A stretch of DNA of 50,482 nucleotides from Bacteroidota bacterium (GCA_020048645.1 JAIFMG010000056.1:1-50482); one strand, 5' to 3'; positions 1 through 8,903 are shown, counted from the first letter of the stretch. Notes: generated by a model not told the origin, from the sequence alone. Numbers and translations: made by a program.

Positions 1-74
1 GTCTCATTGGGATGGCTCTCAATGGGTTTGGCTCCTTGCGAGACTCTTCTTCAAATTTCGATCCCCAAAAAAAT

Positions 75-98
75 TTCGTGTTCTTCGTGTTGTTCGTG
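75..98 (+). repeat. TTCGTG triplet, 9-nt period
   Basis: TTCGTG occurs at 75-80, 84-89 and 93-98, exactly 9 nt apart, preceded by an A-run and followed by GG and an A-run. The same arrangement recurs at 15134-15157, which suggests a dispersed short element. Confidence 0.55.
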
Positions 99-239
99 GA
101 AAAAAATCGAACATTGATTTCAGATTTAACACAATCTAATTTCAAAGTCTTACTTATGTTTTTGCAATGTAGCATGATTTTATGAAAGATGCCCATCGTT
201 GGCTGGCAGGAGGCGGCTAAGTTCATCACCTCCCTTTGG

Positions 240-365
240 TCAACTCCGCCCCAATCCGTCAAAACCCGAATCGGCAGGTTGGGAAGATTGCTCGTCGGTG
301 GGTTGAAATCACGAAAGCCAAGATACGACAATGATTATGAAAAAGCAATTTCAGCCCGACTGCGC
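240..365 (-). repeat. Degenerate copy C of the ~270-bp promoter-bearing repeat
   Basis: Two blocks align with the repeat at 49736-50003: a block around CCGTCAAAACCCGAATCGGC (255-275) and one around AAGATACG...GAAAAAGCAA (321-349). On the minus strand the promoter geometry survives: TTG (346-348), a 20-nt spacer and TATCTTGG (318-325), one base off the TATCTTTG of the other copies. The middle is shortened and the CGTTA end is not recognisable. It is probably a decayed copy pointing left, out of the window. Confidence 0.45.
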
Positions 366-451
366 GCGGCTCGACGCCGCAATCTTGGATTGAGCTGCGT
401 TGAGAGCCACAAGCCCTTGATTTCCAATGAAGAAGGTGGATTGTCTTTCCG

Positions 452-2008
452 TCAGCTTTCGGGTGCCGGGAACCGGTTCCAGAGGAAGAAGGTGTAGAAG
501 AAGGCGAAGAAGGTAACGCCGGCCTGGGTCTCGAGGGTGTCCTCGTTGAAGAAGGAGAGGGCGGAAATGGCGAAGGCGGCCAGCCAGAGCCGGTCGCGCC
601 AGGCGCCTTCGAGGAAGGGGGGCAGCAGCAGGGCGAGCAGGCAGAGCAGGGCGCCGGGCAGGCCCAGGGCCACCGCGAAGGTGAGCCACTGGTTGTGGGC
701 GCGGTGCTGGAACTCGGGCAGCAGGCCGGTGGGGGTCTGGAGGTAGTGCCGCTCGAAGGCCAGCTTGACGTCGCCCGTGCCGACGCCTAGCCAGGGGTCT
801 TGGCGCAGGACGGCCAGCGCGGCCTGCCAATAGACCAGGCGCTGGGTGAGCGAGTGGCCGTTGGGGGCGTCTCCGGCGCGGTAGATCTGCCACTGCCAGA
901 GCAGATCGTAGAGCATGGCCCTGGGGCTTCCGCCCGGGGGGAAGCGGTGGTTGGTCTGCCCGCGCTCGATGCCGCGGAGCTCGGCGGGGGCCAGGCGGGC
1001 CACGGCGGCCGAGTCCTTGCGCTCGCCTTTGGAGCTCAGGTAGCGGATGAGCACGGGCGCGATGGAATCGTAGGGCGTAGCGGAGCGGGCCTGCCAGGCG
1101 GCTCGCAGCTCGGGCGGGCAGAGGAAGAGGCCTACGGGATGCCCGTTCTCGATCTGCAGGTTGTCGGGGTCGTGCAGGTAGGGGCGCCCGTTTTGGGTGC
1201 GGCTTTCCAGCTCGCCGGGGCTGGGCAGGATGGGCTGGGCGAAGGGCCGCCACTCGCGCCAGACGCCGGCGGCCAGGGCCAGCAGCAGCGCGCCGAAGGC
1301 CAGCGGGGGCGCCAGCCAGAGCCTGCCCGGGCGGCGGCGCAGGGCCAGGGCGCCCCAGAGCGGGGCCACGAGGCCGAGCACCACCAGGCCCGTGTGGGAG
1401 CGCGCGGCCAGGAGGTAGGCGGGCGCGGCCAGCAGGGTGGCGGCGGCGAGCCAGCGCGCCCAGCCGCGCCGGGGATGCCAGTGGAGCAGCTCGGCGGCCA
1501 CGGCCATGCCGAGAACGAGCATGAGCGCCAGGCGGATGTGCGAGACGAAGGGCGAGATTTCACGGATGTCGCGGTAGCCCAGGCCGAACCAGCCGAGCAG
1601 GTGCGCCAGGCCGATGCCCATGCTGGCCCAGAGCGTGGCCAGGAAGAGCCAGAGCAAGGCGCGGACGCGGCGCCCGTCGAGGGGCGGCAGGCTGCCCAAG
1701 ATGAGCGGGAAGGCCAGCAGGGGCAGCTTCTTGCGCAGGTCGGCCAGGCCGTAGGCGAGGTCTTCGGTGTGGGCCATGCCGAGCAGGTGCAGGCCGAACA
1801 GCCCGAGGAAGACCCAGGCGGCGGGCCGCTGCCGGAGGCGCTCCCACTTTGGGGCGAAGCCGCCTTCGAGCAGCCAGAGGCCGGAGGCCGCCAGCAGCCC
1901 GACGCTGACCAGCGGGTTGGAGAAGGGCAGGCCCAGCAGCACGGCCGCCCAGCACCAGAAGGGCCAGCCCGACTGGCGCAGGCGGGCCTGGGCGGCCGGC
2001 AGGTTCAT
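452..2008 (-). CDS. O-antigen ligase family membrane protein
   Basis: A polytopic inner-membrane protein of 518 residues with about ten to twelve hydrophobic segments. Near the C-terminus it has the loop typical of the Wzy_C/O-antigen ligase family: GVGTGDVK, then HNQWLTFAVALGLPG. Relatives either ligate O-antigen or other glycans to a lipid acceptor or polymerise them on the periplasmic face; which one applies cannot be read from the sequence. I chose the ATG at 2008 (MNLPAAQ...) because it overlaps the thymidine kinase stop as ATGA, a usual sign of translational coupling. The longer in-frame extension lies inside tdk and has no protein-like character. No other polysaccharide genes lie nearby. 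Confidence 0.85.
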   Translation of the reverse strand: MNLPAAQARLRQSGWPFWCWAAVLLGLPFSNPLVSVGLLAASGLWLLEGGFAPKWERLRQRPAAWVFLGLFGLHLLGMAHTEDLAYGLADLRKKLPLLAFPLILGSLPPLDGRRVRALLWLFLATLWASMGIGLAHLLGWFGLGYRDIREISPFVSHIRLALMLVLGMAVAAELLHWHPRRGWARWLAAATLLAAPAYLLAARSHTGLVVLGLVAPLWGALALRRRPGRLWLAPPLAFGALLLALAAGVWREWRPFAQPILPSPGELESRTQNGRPYLHDPDNLQIENGHPVGLFLCPPELRAAWQARSATPYDSIAPVLIRYLSSKGERKDSAAVARLAPAELRGIERGQTNHRFPPGGSPRAMLYDLLWQWQIYRAGDAPNGHSLTQRLVYWQAALAVLRQDPWLGVGTGDVKLAFERHYLQTPTGLLPEFQHRAHNQWLTFAVALGLPGALLCLLALLLPPFLEGAWRDRLWLAAFAISALSFFNEDTLETQAGVTFFAFFYTFFLWNRFPAPES

Positions 2009-2583
2009 GGGCGTTGGGCGTCGTTGTAGCAGGTCCGGCACAGGGGCTCGTAGGTGTCGGTCTGGCCCAGCATCACCAGCTCCTGGTTGGGCAGGGTGCG
2101 GTGCGAGAAATGCGCCAGGGCCCCGCAGCGGATGCAAATGGCGTGTACCTTGGTAACGTACTCGGCGCAGGCCATGAGCTGGGGCATGGGCCCGAAGGGA
2201 TGGCCGCGGAAGTCCATGTCGAGGCCCGCCACGACCACGCGGCGCCCCTGGTCGGCCAGGCGGCGGCAGACCTCGACCAGCTCGGGGGCGAAGAACTGGG
2301 CCTCGTCGATGCCGACGACCTCGCAGCCGTTGGCGCGCTCGAGGATGTCCCAGGGCGAGGGCACGGGCGTCGAGCGGGTCTGGTTGGCGTCGTGCGAGAC
2401 CACGTCGCGCTCCGAGTAGCGCTTGTCGGCCTGGGGCTTGAAGACTTCGACCTTCTGGCCGGCGATGGTGGCGCGCTTGAGGCGGCGGAGCAGCTCCTCG
2501 GTCTTGCCCGAGAACATCGAGCCGGCGATGACTTCAATCCAGCCCGAATGCTGGCTCTTGTGCTTGGTGTTTTCCAGAAACAT
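2005..2583 (-). CDS. tdk: Thymidine kinase (type II)
   Basis: Phosphorylates thymidine to dTMP in the salvage pathway using ATP. The 192-residue product has the family order: P-loop GSMFSGKTEELLRR near residues 17-30, the Walker-B-like GIDEAQFF in the middle, and four cysteines of the structural zinc site as CIRCG and CRTCYN near the C-terminus. The ATG at 2583 gives the usual short N-terminus. A TACCTTTG promoter core lies 43 nt upstream. The stop overlaps the start of the O-antigen-ligase-like gene. Together with dut at 8.4 kb, the window supplies two enzymes of dTMP/dUMP metabolism. Function is firm; the link to its downstream neighbour is probably only co-transcription. Confidence 0.96.
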   Translation of the reverse strand: MFLENTKHKSQHSGWIEVIAGSMFSGKTEELLRRLKRATIAGQKVEVFKPQADKRYSERDVVSHDANQTRSTPVPSPWDILERANGCEVVGIDEAQFFAPELVEVCRRLADQGRRVVVAGLDMDFRGHPFGPMPQLMACAEYVTKVHAICIRCGALAHFSHRTLPNQELVMLGQTDTYEPLCRTCYNDAQRP

Positions 2584-2625
2584 CGGAGTTCGGTTGATGG
2601 GTGAGTGGGGCCGGCGGCCCGCGCC

Positions 2626-2633
2626 CAAAGGTA
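2626..2633 (-). promoter_or_regulatory. Promoter core TACCTTTG for tdk
   Basis: Matches the Bacteroidota -7 element TAnnTTTG, 43 nt from the tdk ATG. The context GCTTACCTTTG is shared with the promoter of the HD hydrolase gene at 17272-17279. No clear TTG lies at the -33 position. Confidence 0.5.
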
Positions 2634-2782
2634 AGCAAAGCCGCGCTTGCTTGGCCCCATCTGGCGGTGCCTGGCGCGGCCGAACGTCTTGTTTTTGTCC
2701 TTCGGATCTGGAATTTTCCCATAATTTCAGCACATTAGCGCGCAGAAAAGATTCCAACAACTTCCTAAACCTTCCCACAATC

Positions 2783-3352
2783 ATGAAAAAAGTCAGTTTG
2801 CTTCTTAGCCTTGGCCTGGCCATTCTGGCCTCTTGCGGCGGTTCCGGCGCGACCGAACCGGCAGCCGACAGCACCGCGACCCAGGAGACGACCCAGGCGC
2901 CCGCGCCCGTCGGCGTCGATGCCGCCGAGTTCGACGACACCGTCCAGCGCCTGCGCAACGGCTCCTGGGTGGCCGAGCACAAGCACGAGAACGGCAAGGC
3001 CACCGTGCGCTTCTATGGCAGCCTCGAGGAATACTCCAAGGCCGCGCCCATGGTGGCCCTCCAAGGCGTCGATTTCGAGAAATCCTTCCGCGAGAGCGAG
3101 CTCCAGAAGACCTTCGTCGAGGGCCCCGTCAAGATCATGCGCAAGTTCCCCAGCATCAACGAGGTCGTCATGACCATGACCACGGGCGACAAGTCCTACA
3201 CCTGCGCCATGACCCGCGAGGCCGTGGAGGCCTACACCGGAAAGACCTTCCAGGATTTCACCGACGACTGGGGCGCCAACTTCGCCGACAAGCACGTGCT
3301 GGATGACGCCGGACGCCTGGCCATGTTCGAGAAGTTCGTAACCGTGGAGTGA
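2783..3352 (+). CDS. Small secreted lipoprotein of unknown function
   Basis: A 189-residue protein with a lipoprotein signal: MKKVSLLLSLGLAIL then the lipobox LASC, so the mature protein should start at Cys19 and sit in a membrane. A Thr/Ala/Pro-rich linker of about 35 residues follows, then a compact polar domain of about 135 residues. I recognise no enzyme motif or known family. It is a single-gene unit transcribed divergently from tdk and followed by a strong terminator. The ATG at 2783 is the only start that gives a complete signal peptide. It could be an envelope-stress or assembly factor, but nothing in the sequence shows this. Confidence 0.8.
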   Translation: MKKVSLLLSLGLAILASCGGSGATEPAADSTATQETTQAPAPVGVDAAEFDDTVQRLRNGSWVAEHKHENGKATVRFYGSLEEYSKAAPMVALQGVDFEKSFRESELQKTFVEGPVKIMRKFPSINEVVMTMTTGDKSYTCAMTREAVEAYTGKTFQDFTDDWGANFADKHVLDDAGRLAMFEKFVTVE

Positions 3353-3389
3353 CGCCTTGGGCGGAAACGCTCGGGCCATCGCCCCAGGA

Positions 3390-3427
3390 AGGCTCCGCCC
3401 CGCGAAGGGCGGGGCCTTCTTCTTTTT
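3390..3427 (+). terminator. Rho-independent terminator after the lipoprotein gene
   Basis: AGGCTCCGCCC pairs with GGGCGGGGCCT (11 bp with one G-U) around the loop CGCGAA, followed by a pyrimidine run TTCTTCTTTTTC. It lies 38 nt after the stop codon. Confidence 0.85.
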
Positions 3428-3510
3428 CGGATGCTTGGAACATTTGGGGGTAACGATGCGAAGCCGCTTTCGAGGGTGCGGGAGCGGCGCCAGCCTGCGA
3501 TGATGTCGTA

Positions 3511-3700
3511 CCAAGTTGCTTTCCGTGGGAATCAATACAAATCGTCGGCATCCTGGTAACAAGTTGCCATCCAACGCGATAGATTGCCTTGAAGTGTCTT
3601 TGTTTTCGCATTGAACCCCTACGGGGTTCTGGTTCGCGGTGGTTCGCTTCTCCCCCGGATTTCATCCGGGGCTATTCATGTTCCATCCCTTCGGGATGGG
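3511..3700 (+). repeat. Dispersed multi-hairpin repeat R1, copy 1
   Basis: Contains a CCAAGTTGCTTTC-like head and a GATTGCCTTGAAG block, then three perfect hairpins in series: AACCCCTACGGGGTT (3614-3628), CCCCGGATTTCATCCGGGG (3653-3671) and CCATCCCTTCGGGATGG (3683-3699). The same order appears inverted at 35340-35480. The stretch between 3353 and 3795 holds no gene besides the terminator and this repeat. Confidence 0.8.
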
Positions 3701-3794
3701 CGGAATAGCCGAATGGGCCCTGAGGCCGGATGTTCGTCCGTCTCCAGGCCCATTCGTGAGGCTTGCGTGCGCGTCGTGTCGCGAGGGTTTGTCC

Positions 3795-5768
3795 TTATCT
3801 TCTGGAAACCAAGATTTTGTTGCCATTGTTGCCGTTGAACGTAGGGTGCTGCGGTCGGTTGCCGAGGTTGGCGGCAGCCTGCACGCTGCGCGAGACGTAG
3901 CTGGCCAGCTCGCTGATGCTCAGCACGTTGTCGTGGCCGTAGGCCTCGCCCTGCAATCCTTTGAGCAGGTAGTAGGTGAACAGGCCGTGCGCCTGCTCGC
4001 TGGATGAGCCGCTGACTTCGAGGCCAGTGGAAGAGGACAGGATGGCGATGTTGGAGCCGCCGCCCGCGAGCGTCGCGGGGATGCTGGGGCGGATGTAGGC
4101 GCAAAGCGGAACGCCCATCCGGGTGGACCCCGAGAAGCAGGCGTCTAGGAAGAAGGTGGCGGAGTTGGGGTTCATGCGCTCGATGGCCGAGACCAGGTCG
4201 TCCACCTGCAGGGAGCTGGCCTCGGGCTGGGTAACGTTGACGTTGTAGGGGACCAGCATGGCCTTGCTGTTGACAGGGTTGGGCATCCCGTGGCCGGCAA
4301 AGAAGATGAAGACATCAGAGTACTCGTTCACGTTCTGGCCCAGGAAGCCGCTTTCGGAGAAGGCGCGCCGGATGTTTTCGGTCGTCGCTTCCTGGTTGGA
4401 AAGGTAGAGGATGTTCTCTCCTGGGACGCGCAGGGTGTAGCGGGCGTACTCGTAGAAGGACTGGGCGTCGCGCTCGGCGAAGAGGGCGGAGCCGATTCCC
4501 TGGTAGTTCTCGATGCCGATGACCACGGCCAGGGCCTTGTTGTTGAACTGGCCGCTGGGCACGGGCCGGAACTGGTCCACGCTGGAAATCAAGGGGTTGA
4601 AGTTGGGGAAGTACTGGTAGCTGGGGCGGTACTTCTGGATGAGCATGTCCTCGCGCCCGCCGCCGTTGCGGACGTAGCCGGCCACGATGAACCCGCCATC
4701 GGTGGTGCGCGCCACGCTCATGGCCTCGTCGTCGTAGGCCCCCCCCTCCTCCTTGCTCCAGAGGATCTGGCCGTGGTTGTCGATCTGGAGCATCTGCCAG
4801 TTGGCGCCGCTCAGGGGCTGGCGGGTGGTGCCTACCATGACGAACTCGTTGGTGTTGTTTTCGATGATGCCGTGCAGGCGGTCGTCGTCTGCGCGACCAT
4901 AGACCCGTCCCCAGTTCTTCTGTCCGTCCAGGCTGGTTTCGAGCACCCACATGTCGGTGTTGCCCGCCCCCTGCGAGGCCGTCTCTCCGACGAGCATGTA
5001 TTTGCCTTGCCGGGTCCGGATGCCGTGGTGGGCCATGTCGGAGGCGATGCCGCCGTGCGTGCGGTCGCTGATGTAGTTGCCGTTGGCGTCGAGGTGGAGG
5101 AACCAGGCGTCGTCCTTGAGCTGGACGTTGGACGAGCTGCTGCCGATGAGGGTCAGGCTTCGGTCGGGGTTCTCGATGATGTGGTTGGCCTGGTCGTAGT
5201 AGTTGCCGCCGAGGGTCTTTTCCCAGAGCGTCCTGCCGTCGAGGTTGAGCTTCAGGAGCCAGATGTCGTCGTGCCCGTTCCCTTTCGCGGCCGTGACGCC
5301 GGCCACCACGATGTTGCCGTCTTGCGTCTGGACCACCGAGTAGGCCTTCTCGTTGCGGAGGTCGTCGCCCATGCGGGTCTGCCAGACCAGGTTCCCGCGG
5401 TTGTCGATGCGGCTGACCATGAAGTCATGCTCCAAGGTGCTGGGGTAAGTGGTGCTGCCCACGACGATGTAGTCGCCGTTGCGGAGCTGCGCGACGTCCT
5501 TGGCGAACTCGAAGAAGCCGCTCTGGTTTTCGTAAGACCACTGCTGGCGCCCCTGGAAGTCGTACTTCACAACCTTGAACCGGGATTCCTCCTCGTTCGC
5601 GTCGATGTTGCCCACCACAAGGTAGCCCCGGTCCTGGCATTCTATCACCGACTGCGCGATGTCTTCATTCTGGGTGCCAACGGCCACCTCCCATTCTTTG
5701 ACGAACTGGGCGAAGGCCGCGCCGGCCTGGAGCAGTACCAGCAGCAGGAGTATGGAGATTTTTTTCAT
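3795..5768 (-). CDS. Secreted caspase-family (C14) protease with N-terminal beta-propeller
   Basis: A 657-residue exported protein. Residues 1-20 are a signal peptide (MKKISILLLLVLLQAG..AFA). Residues ~22-400 are repeats of the form D-G-G-(Y/F)-(I/L/V)-V-x-G with W and G-x-D/N motifs, typical of a beta-propeller. Residues ~410-657 are a caspase/metacaspase-like domain starting ALAVVIGIENY. The catalytic dyad is intact: His493 in FFAGHG and Cys544 in DACFSG. Such peptidases cleave after basic or acidic residues, and the propeller probably binds a ligand or partner. It is monocistronic between repeat-rich spacers. There is no T9SS C-terminal domain, so export is probably Sec to the periplasm or outer face. 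The substrate is unknown. Confidence 0.88.
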   Translation of the reverse strand: MKKISILLLLVLLQAGAAFAQFVKEWEVAVGTQNEDIAQSVIECQDRGYLVVGNIDANEEESRFKVVKYDFQGRQQWSYENQSGFFEFAKDVAQLRNGDYIVVGSTTYPSTLEHDFMVSRIDNRGNLVWQTRMGDDLRNEKAYSVVQTQDGNIVVAGVTAAKGNGHDDIWLLKLNLDGRTLWEKTLGGNYYDQANHIIENPDRSLTLIGSSSSNVQLKDDAWFLHLDANGNYISDRTHGGIASDMAHHGIRTRQGKYMLVGETASQGAGNTDMWVLETSLDGQKNWGRVYGRADDDRLHGIIENNTNEFVMVGTTRQPLSGANWQMLQIDNHGQILWSKEEGGAYDDEAMSVARTTDGGFIVAGYVRNGGGREDMLIQKYRPSYQYFPNFNPLISSVDQFRPVPSGQFNNKALAVVIGIENYQGIGSALFAERDAQSFYEYARYTLRVPGENILYLSNQEATTENIRRAFSESGFLGQNVNEYSDVFIFFAGHGMPNPVNSKAMLVPYNVNVTQPEASSLQVDDLVSAIERMNPNSATFFLDACFSGSTRMGVPLCAYIRPSIPATLAGGGSNIAILSSSTGLEVSGSSSEQAHGLFTYYLLKGLQGEAYGHDNVLSISELASYVSRSVQAAANLGNRPQHPTFNGNNGNKILVSRR

Positions 5769-5802
5769 GGGATCAAGAGGTTTGGATTCAGCCTACATTG
5801 CG

Positions 5803-5810
5803 CAAAGCTA
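5803..5810 (-). promoter_or_regulatory. Promoter core TAGCTTTG for the caspase gene
   Basis: Matches TAnnTTTG, 35 nt upstream of the ATG at 5768. No convincing -33 TTG. Confidence 0.4.
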
Positions 5811-6130
5811 CGAAAAAGCAAGATAAGAACTTACCATGCCTCCTGTTTTCGCTTGTGCCGTTTTTATTCTTTACAATTCTTTGGTTTCAACGAATTTAAC
5901 GAATGATATGCCTATTTTGTTGCGATTCAAAAAATTACCTGTAAACTTTTTCGGCACAAATTTTTTTCGAGGCAATAAAAAAAAATAAAAAAATAGGCAA
6001 ATGTTAAATCTCAATGCGAAGATCTTGGATTCGGGGCCTGAAAGTCCGTTTTGATGCCCAGAGCGGCCGTTTGGCGGGCCAAGGCGGCAGGGTAGGCAGC
6101 CTGGAGACTGGCCCTCCGCGCGTGGCCTTT
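5811..6130. other. AT-rich divergent intergenic region
   Basis: No gene seen. The stretch around 5930-6000 is very A-rich on the plus strand and separates the caspase gene from the membrane TPR gene. Confidence 0.4.
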
Positions 6131-6153
6131 GGGCAAAAATGGTATTTTTGCCC
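6131..6153 (+). promoter_or_regulatory. Perfect inverted repeat overlapping a TATTTTTG promoter core
   Basis: GGGCAAAAAT-GGT-ATTTTTGCCC is a perfect 10-bp inverted repeat with a 3-nt centre. Its right arm contains TATTTTTG (6143-6150), a match to TAnnTTTG, 33 nt before the ATG at 6183. It looks like an operator laid over a promoter, though the dyad could also be an RNA hairpin. Confidence 0.5.
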
Positions 6154-6182
6154 AAGTCGAACCCATACGCCAATGCCAAGCC

Positions 6183-8387
6183 ATGAGCAAAAAGCCCCAC
6201 AAGCAGCCGCCGCCCGTCCAGAAGAAGCCAGCACAGCGCCCGCAGCCCCAGCCCGCCGCGCACAAGACGCCAGCCCCCAGGCCCGCGCCGGAGGCTCCCT
6301 TGCCCGCCTGGTGGCACGCCCTGGCCCTGGCTTTCCTGCTGCTGGCCACCTTCCTGGCCTTCCGCCCCGGCCTTGAGGGCGAGCTCACCAACTGGGACGA
6401 CAACCGCTACGTGGTGGACCGCGACATCGACAACAACTACTCGCCCACCAACCCCTTCCTGACCAGCCTCGAGGGCGGCAACATCAAGGCGATGTTCTTC
6501 AACGACAACAAGGAGCACCTCTACTACATGGGCAACTACCATCCGCTCACGATGCTCTCGCTCTCGATCGACTACGCCCGCGGCGGCTACGAGGCCCGGG
6601 CCTACAAGCAGACCAACCTGCTGCTGCACCTGCTCAGCAGCCTGCTGGCCTACGCCCTGGTCTGGTTCTTCTTCGAGGGAAAGCCCTTGAAGCTGCGCTT
6701 CTGGATGGCCAGCGTATCCGCCCTGGTTTTCGGGCTGTTGGCCATTCACGTCGAGTCCGTAACCTGGGTCTCGGAGCGCAAGGATGTGCTCTACACCTTC
6801 TTCTTCTTCGCCTCGCTGCTGGCCTATCTGCTCTTCCTGCGCTCGGGCAGGCTTTGGGCCTACGCGGCCAGCCTGGCGCTGTTCGTGCTCTCGCTGTTTT
6901 CGAAGGGGCAGGCGGTCTCGCTGTCGGTAACGCTGGTGGCCATTGACCTGCTGCGGGGCCGCGACTGGCGCTCGGCCAGGCTCTGGGTCGAGAAGGCTCC
7001 GTTCTTCGCGCTTTCGCTGCTGTTCGGCGTGCTGGCCTTCAAGGCGCAGTCGTTCGGCGAGGCCGTGCGCGACGTGGGTGAGTTCTCCTACTTCTACCAG
7101 ATCCTCTTCGCCTTCTATGGATACACGATGTATTTCGTCAAGATGCTGGTTCCGAACGACTTGGCGGCCATGTATCCCTATCCGATCTTTGTCGGGGGGA
7201 GTCCTCCGGCGTGGTATTTCTCCTTCCTCTTCCCGGTGCTGCTGCTGATTGGCCTTTTCTTCTGGTCGTTGCGGCGGCATCCGGCGCTGGCCTTCGGGCT
7301 TGCCTTTTTCACGATCAACGTGTTCCTGGTCTTGCAGTTCGTCGGGGTGGGCAGTGCCATCATGGCCGACCGCTACGCCTACGTGCCTTCGCTGGGCTTC
7401 GGCATCATGCTGGCCTGGGTGTTGCAGTGGGCCTGGGAGCGGCGCCCGGCGCTGAAGCTGCCGGTGCTGGCGGCCCTGGGCGTGTTCGCGGCGGCGCAGG
7501 CCGTGGCCACGCATGGGCAGACGCAGGTCTGGAAGGACAGCGTAACGCTCTGGCAGCACACCATGTCGATCTCGCCCGAGGCGGCCGTGGGCTGGAACAA
7601 CTACGGCAGCGCGCACGACCGCGTGGCCCGCGTTTACGAGCAGGCGGGCGACGCGGCGGGAAGGCTGCGGCACAAGGAGATAGCGCTGGGCCTCTTCGAC
7701 AACGCGCTGGCCTACAAGCCCGACTACTCGAGCGCCTTCTACAACCGCGGCACCACCTACAAGGACCTGGGCCGCTTCCAGGAGGCCGTGGCCGACTTCG
7801 ACCAGGCCGTCCGCCTCGAGCCCGACCTGGCCGCGGCCTACCACAACCGGGGCATCTGCAAGGACAACCTGGGCGACTTCGCCGGGGCCATCGCCGACTT
7901 CGACATGGCCTTGCGCCTAGACCCGACCAGCTACCGGGTCTTCTCGGGCAGGGGCGTTTCCCGCGGCAAGAGCGGCGACCTCGAGGGCGCCATCGCCGAC
8001 TTCAACCTCGGCATCGCCGCGCAGCCCAACAACCCCGAGGCCTACTCCAACCGCGGCTTCGCCAAGGTCTCGCAGGAAAAGTACCGCGAAGGCATCGCCG
8101 ACTACGACATCGCCCTGGGCATGCGCCCCGACTACGCCGAGTGCCTGTTCAACCGCGGGCTGGCCTACTACCGCCTGGGCGAGTGGCAGAAGACGGCCGA
8201 CGACCTGTCGAAGGCCCTGTCGCTCGACCCGGGCGGCGCCAAGGTGTCGCAGGCCACCAGCCACTACTTCCGCGGCCTGGCCCTGGCCCAGCTTGGCCAG
8301 CTAGAGCCGGCCTGCGCCAGCTTGCGCGCCTCCGCCCAGCTCGGCTACCAGCCCGCCGCGACGGCCGCCGCCGAGATCTGCCCTTGA
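6183..8387 (+). CDS. TMTC-like membrane glycosyltransferase-fold protein with TPR repeats
   Basis: A 734-residue protein. A Pro/Lys/Gln-rich cytoplasmic N-terminus (~1-45) leads into about ten transmembrane helices (~45-450) with motifs NWDDNRYV, GNYHPLTMLS, HVESVTWVSERKD and FSKGQAVSL. These are shared by bacterial relatives of TMTC/GT-C O-mannosyltransferases. From ~480 to the end there are six to seven TPR units of the pattern A-x-x-N-R-G...G-x-(F/Y)-x-x-A-(I/V)-x-D-(F/Y). In eukaryotic TMTC proteins this architecture transfers mannose to secreted proteins; activity here is inferred from architecture only. I chose ATG 6183 (MSKKPHK) because the upstream extension crosses the promoter-like inverted repeat. 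dut follows 42 nt later and may be co-transcribed. Confidence 0.82.
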   Translation: MSKKPHKQPPPVQKKPAQRPQPQPAAHKTPAPRPAPEAPLPAWWHALALAFLLLATFLAFRPGLEGELTNWDDNRYVVDRDIDNNYSPTNPFLTSLEGGNIKAMFFNDNKEHLYYMGNYHPLTMLSLSIDYARGGYEARAYKQTNLLLHLLSSLLAYALVWFFFEGKPLKLRFWMASVSALVFGLLAIHVESVTWVSERKDVLYTFFFFASLLAYLLFLRSGRLWAYAASLALFVLSLFSKGQAVSLSVTLVAIDLLRGRDWRSARLWVEKAPFFALSLLFGVLAFKAQSFGEAVRDVGEFSYFYQILFAFYGYTMYFVKMLVPNDLAAMYPYPIFVGGSPPAWYFSFLFPVLLLIGLFFWSLRRHPALAFGLAFFTINVFLVLQFVGVGSAIMADRYAYVPSLGFGIMLAWVLQWAWERRPALKLPVLAALGVFAAAQAVATHGQTQVWKDSVTLWQHTMSISPEAAVGWNNYGSAHDRVARVYEQAGDAAGRLRHKEIALGLFDNALAYKPDYSSAFYNRGTTYKDLGRFQEAVADFDQAVRLEPDLAAAYHNRGICKDNLGDFAGAIADFDMALRLDPTSYRVFSGRGVSRGKSGDLEGAIADFNLGIAAQPNNPEAYSNRGFAKVSQEKYREGIADYDIALGMRPDYAECLFNRGLAYYRLGEWQKTADDLSKALSLDPGGAKVSQATSHYFRGLALAQLGQLEPACASLRASAQLGYQPAATAAAEICP

Positions 8388-8429
8388 GCCTGCCCCTCCT
8401 TTTCCCGAACGACCCAAAAACCGCCCGAC

Positions 8430-8861
<432 letters not shown>

Positions 8862-8873
8862 TCGACGCGGCTT

Positions 8874-8903
8874 TTGAAATTTGGCGGGCAAAGCGTAAAT
8901 TTA
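8874..8903 (+). promoter_or_regulatory. Promoter TTG-N19-TAAATTTA
   Basis: TTG at 8874-8876, a 19-nt spacer, and TAAATTTA at 8896-8903, 36 nt before the ATG at 8940. The spacing is right for a Bacteroidota sigma-A promoter; the last base of the -7 element is A rather than G. Confidence 0.5.

Larger units (their letters stand above)
1..451. other. Gene-free left edge with repeat debris
   Basis: I see no convincing gene here. The stretch holds a triplet of TTCGTG at 75-98 and a degenerate copy of the promoter-bearing repeat at 240-365. The small open frame over 189-497 follows the repeat and then runs antisense into the O-antigen-ligase gene, so I do not call it. Confidence 0.5.

Noticed and set aside
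189-497. 102-codon open frame at the left edge
   Set aside because: Its middle follows the degenerate repeat copy and its end is antisense to the O-antigen-ligase gene; there is no promoter or homology cue.
3600-3720. Series of short palindromes considered as a CRISPR array
   Set aside because: The units differ from each other, there are no regular spacers, and no cas genes are nearby.
4290-5906. 538-codon plus-strand frame over the caspase gene
   Set aside because: It is Val/Gly/Ala-rich, lacks any motif, and lies antisense to a protein with intact catalytic residues.
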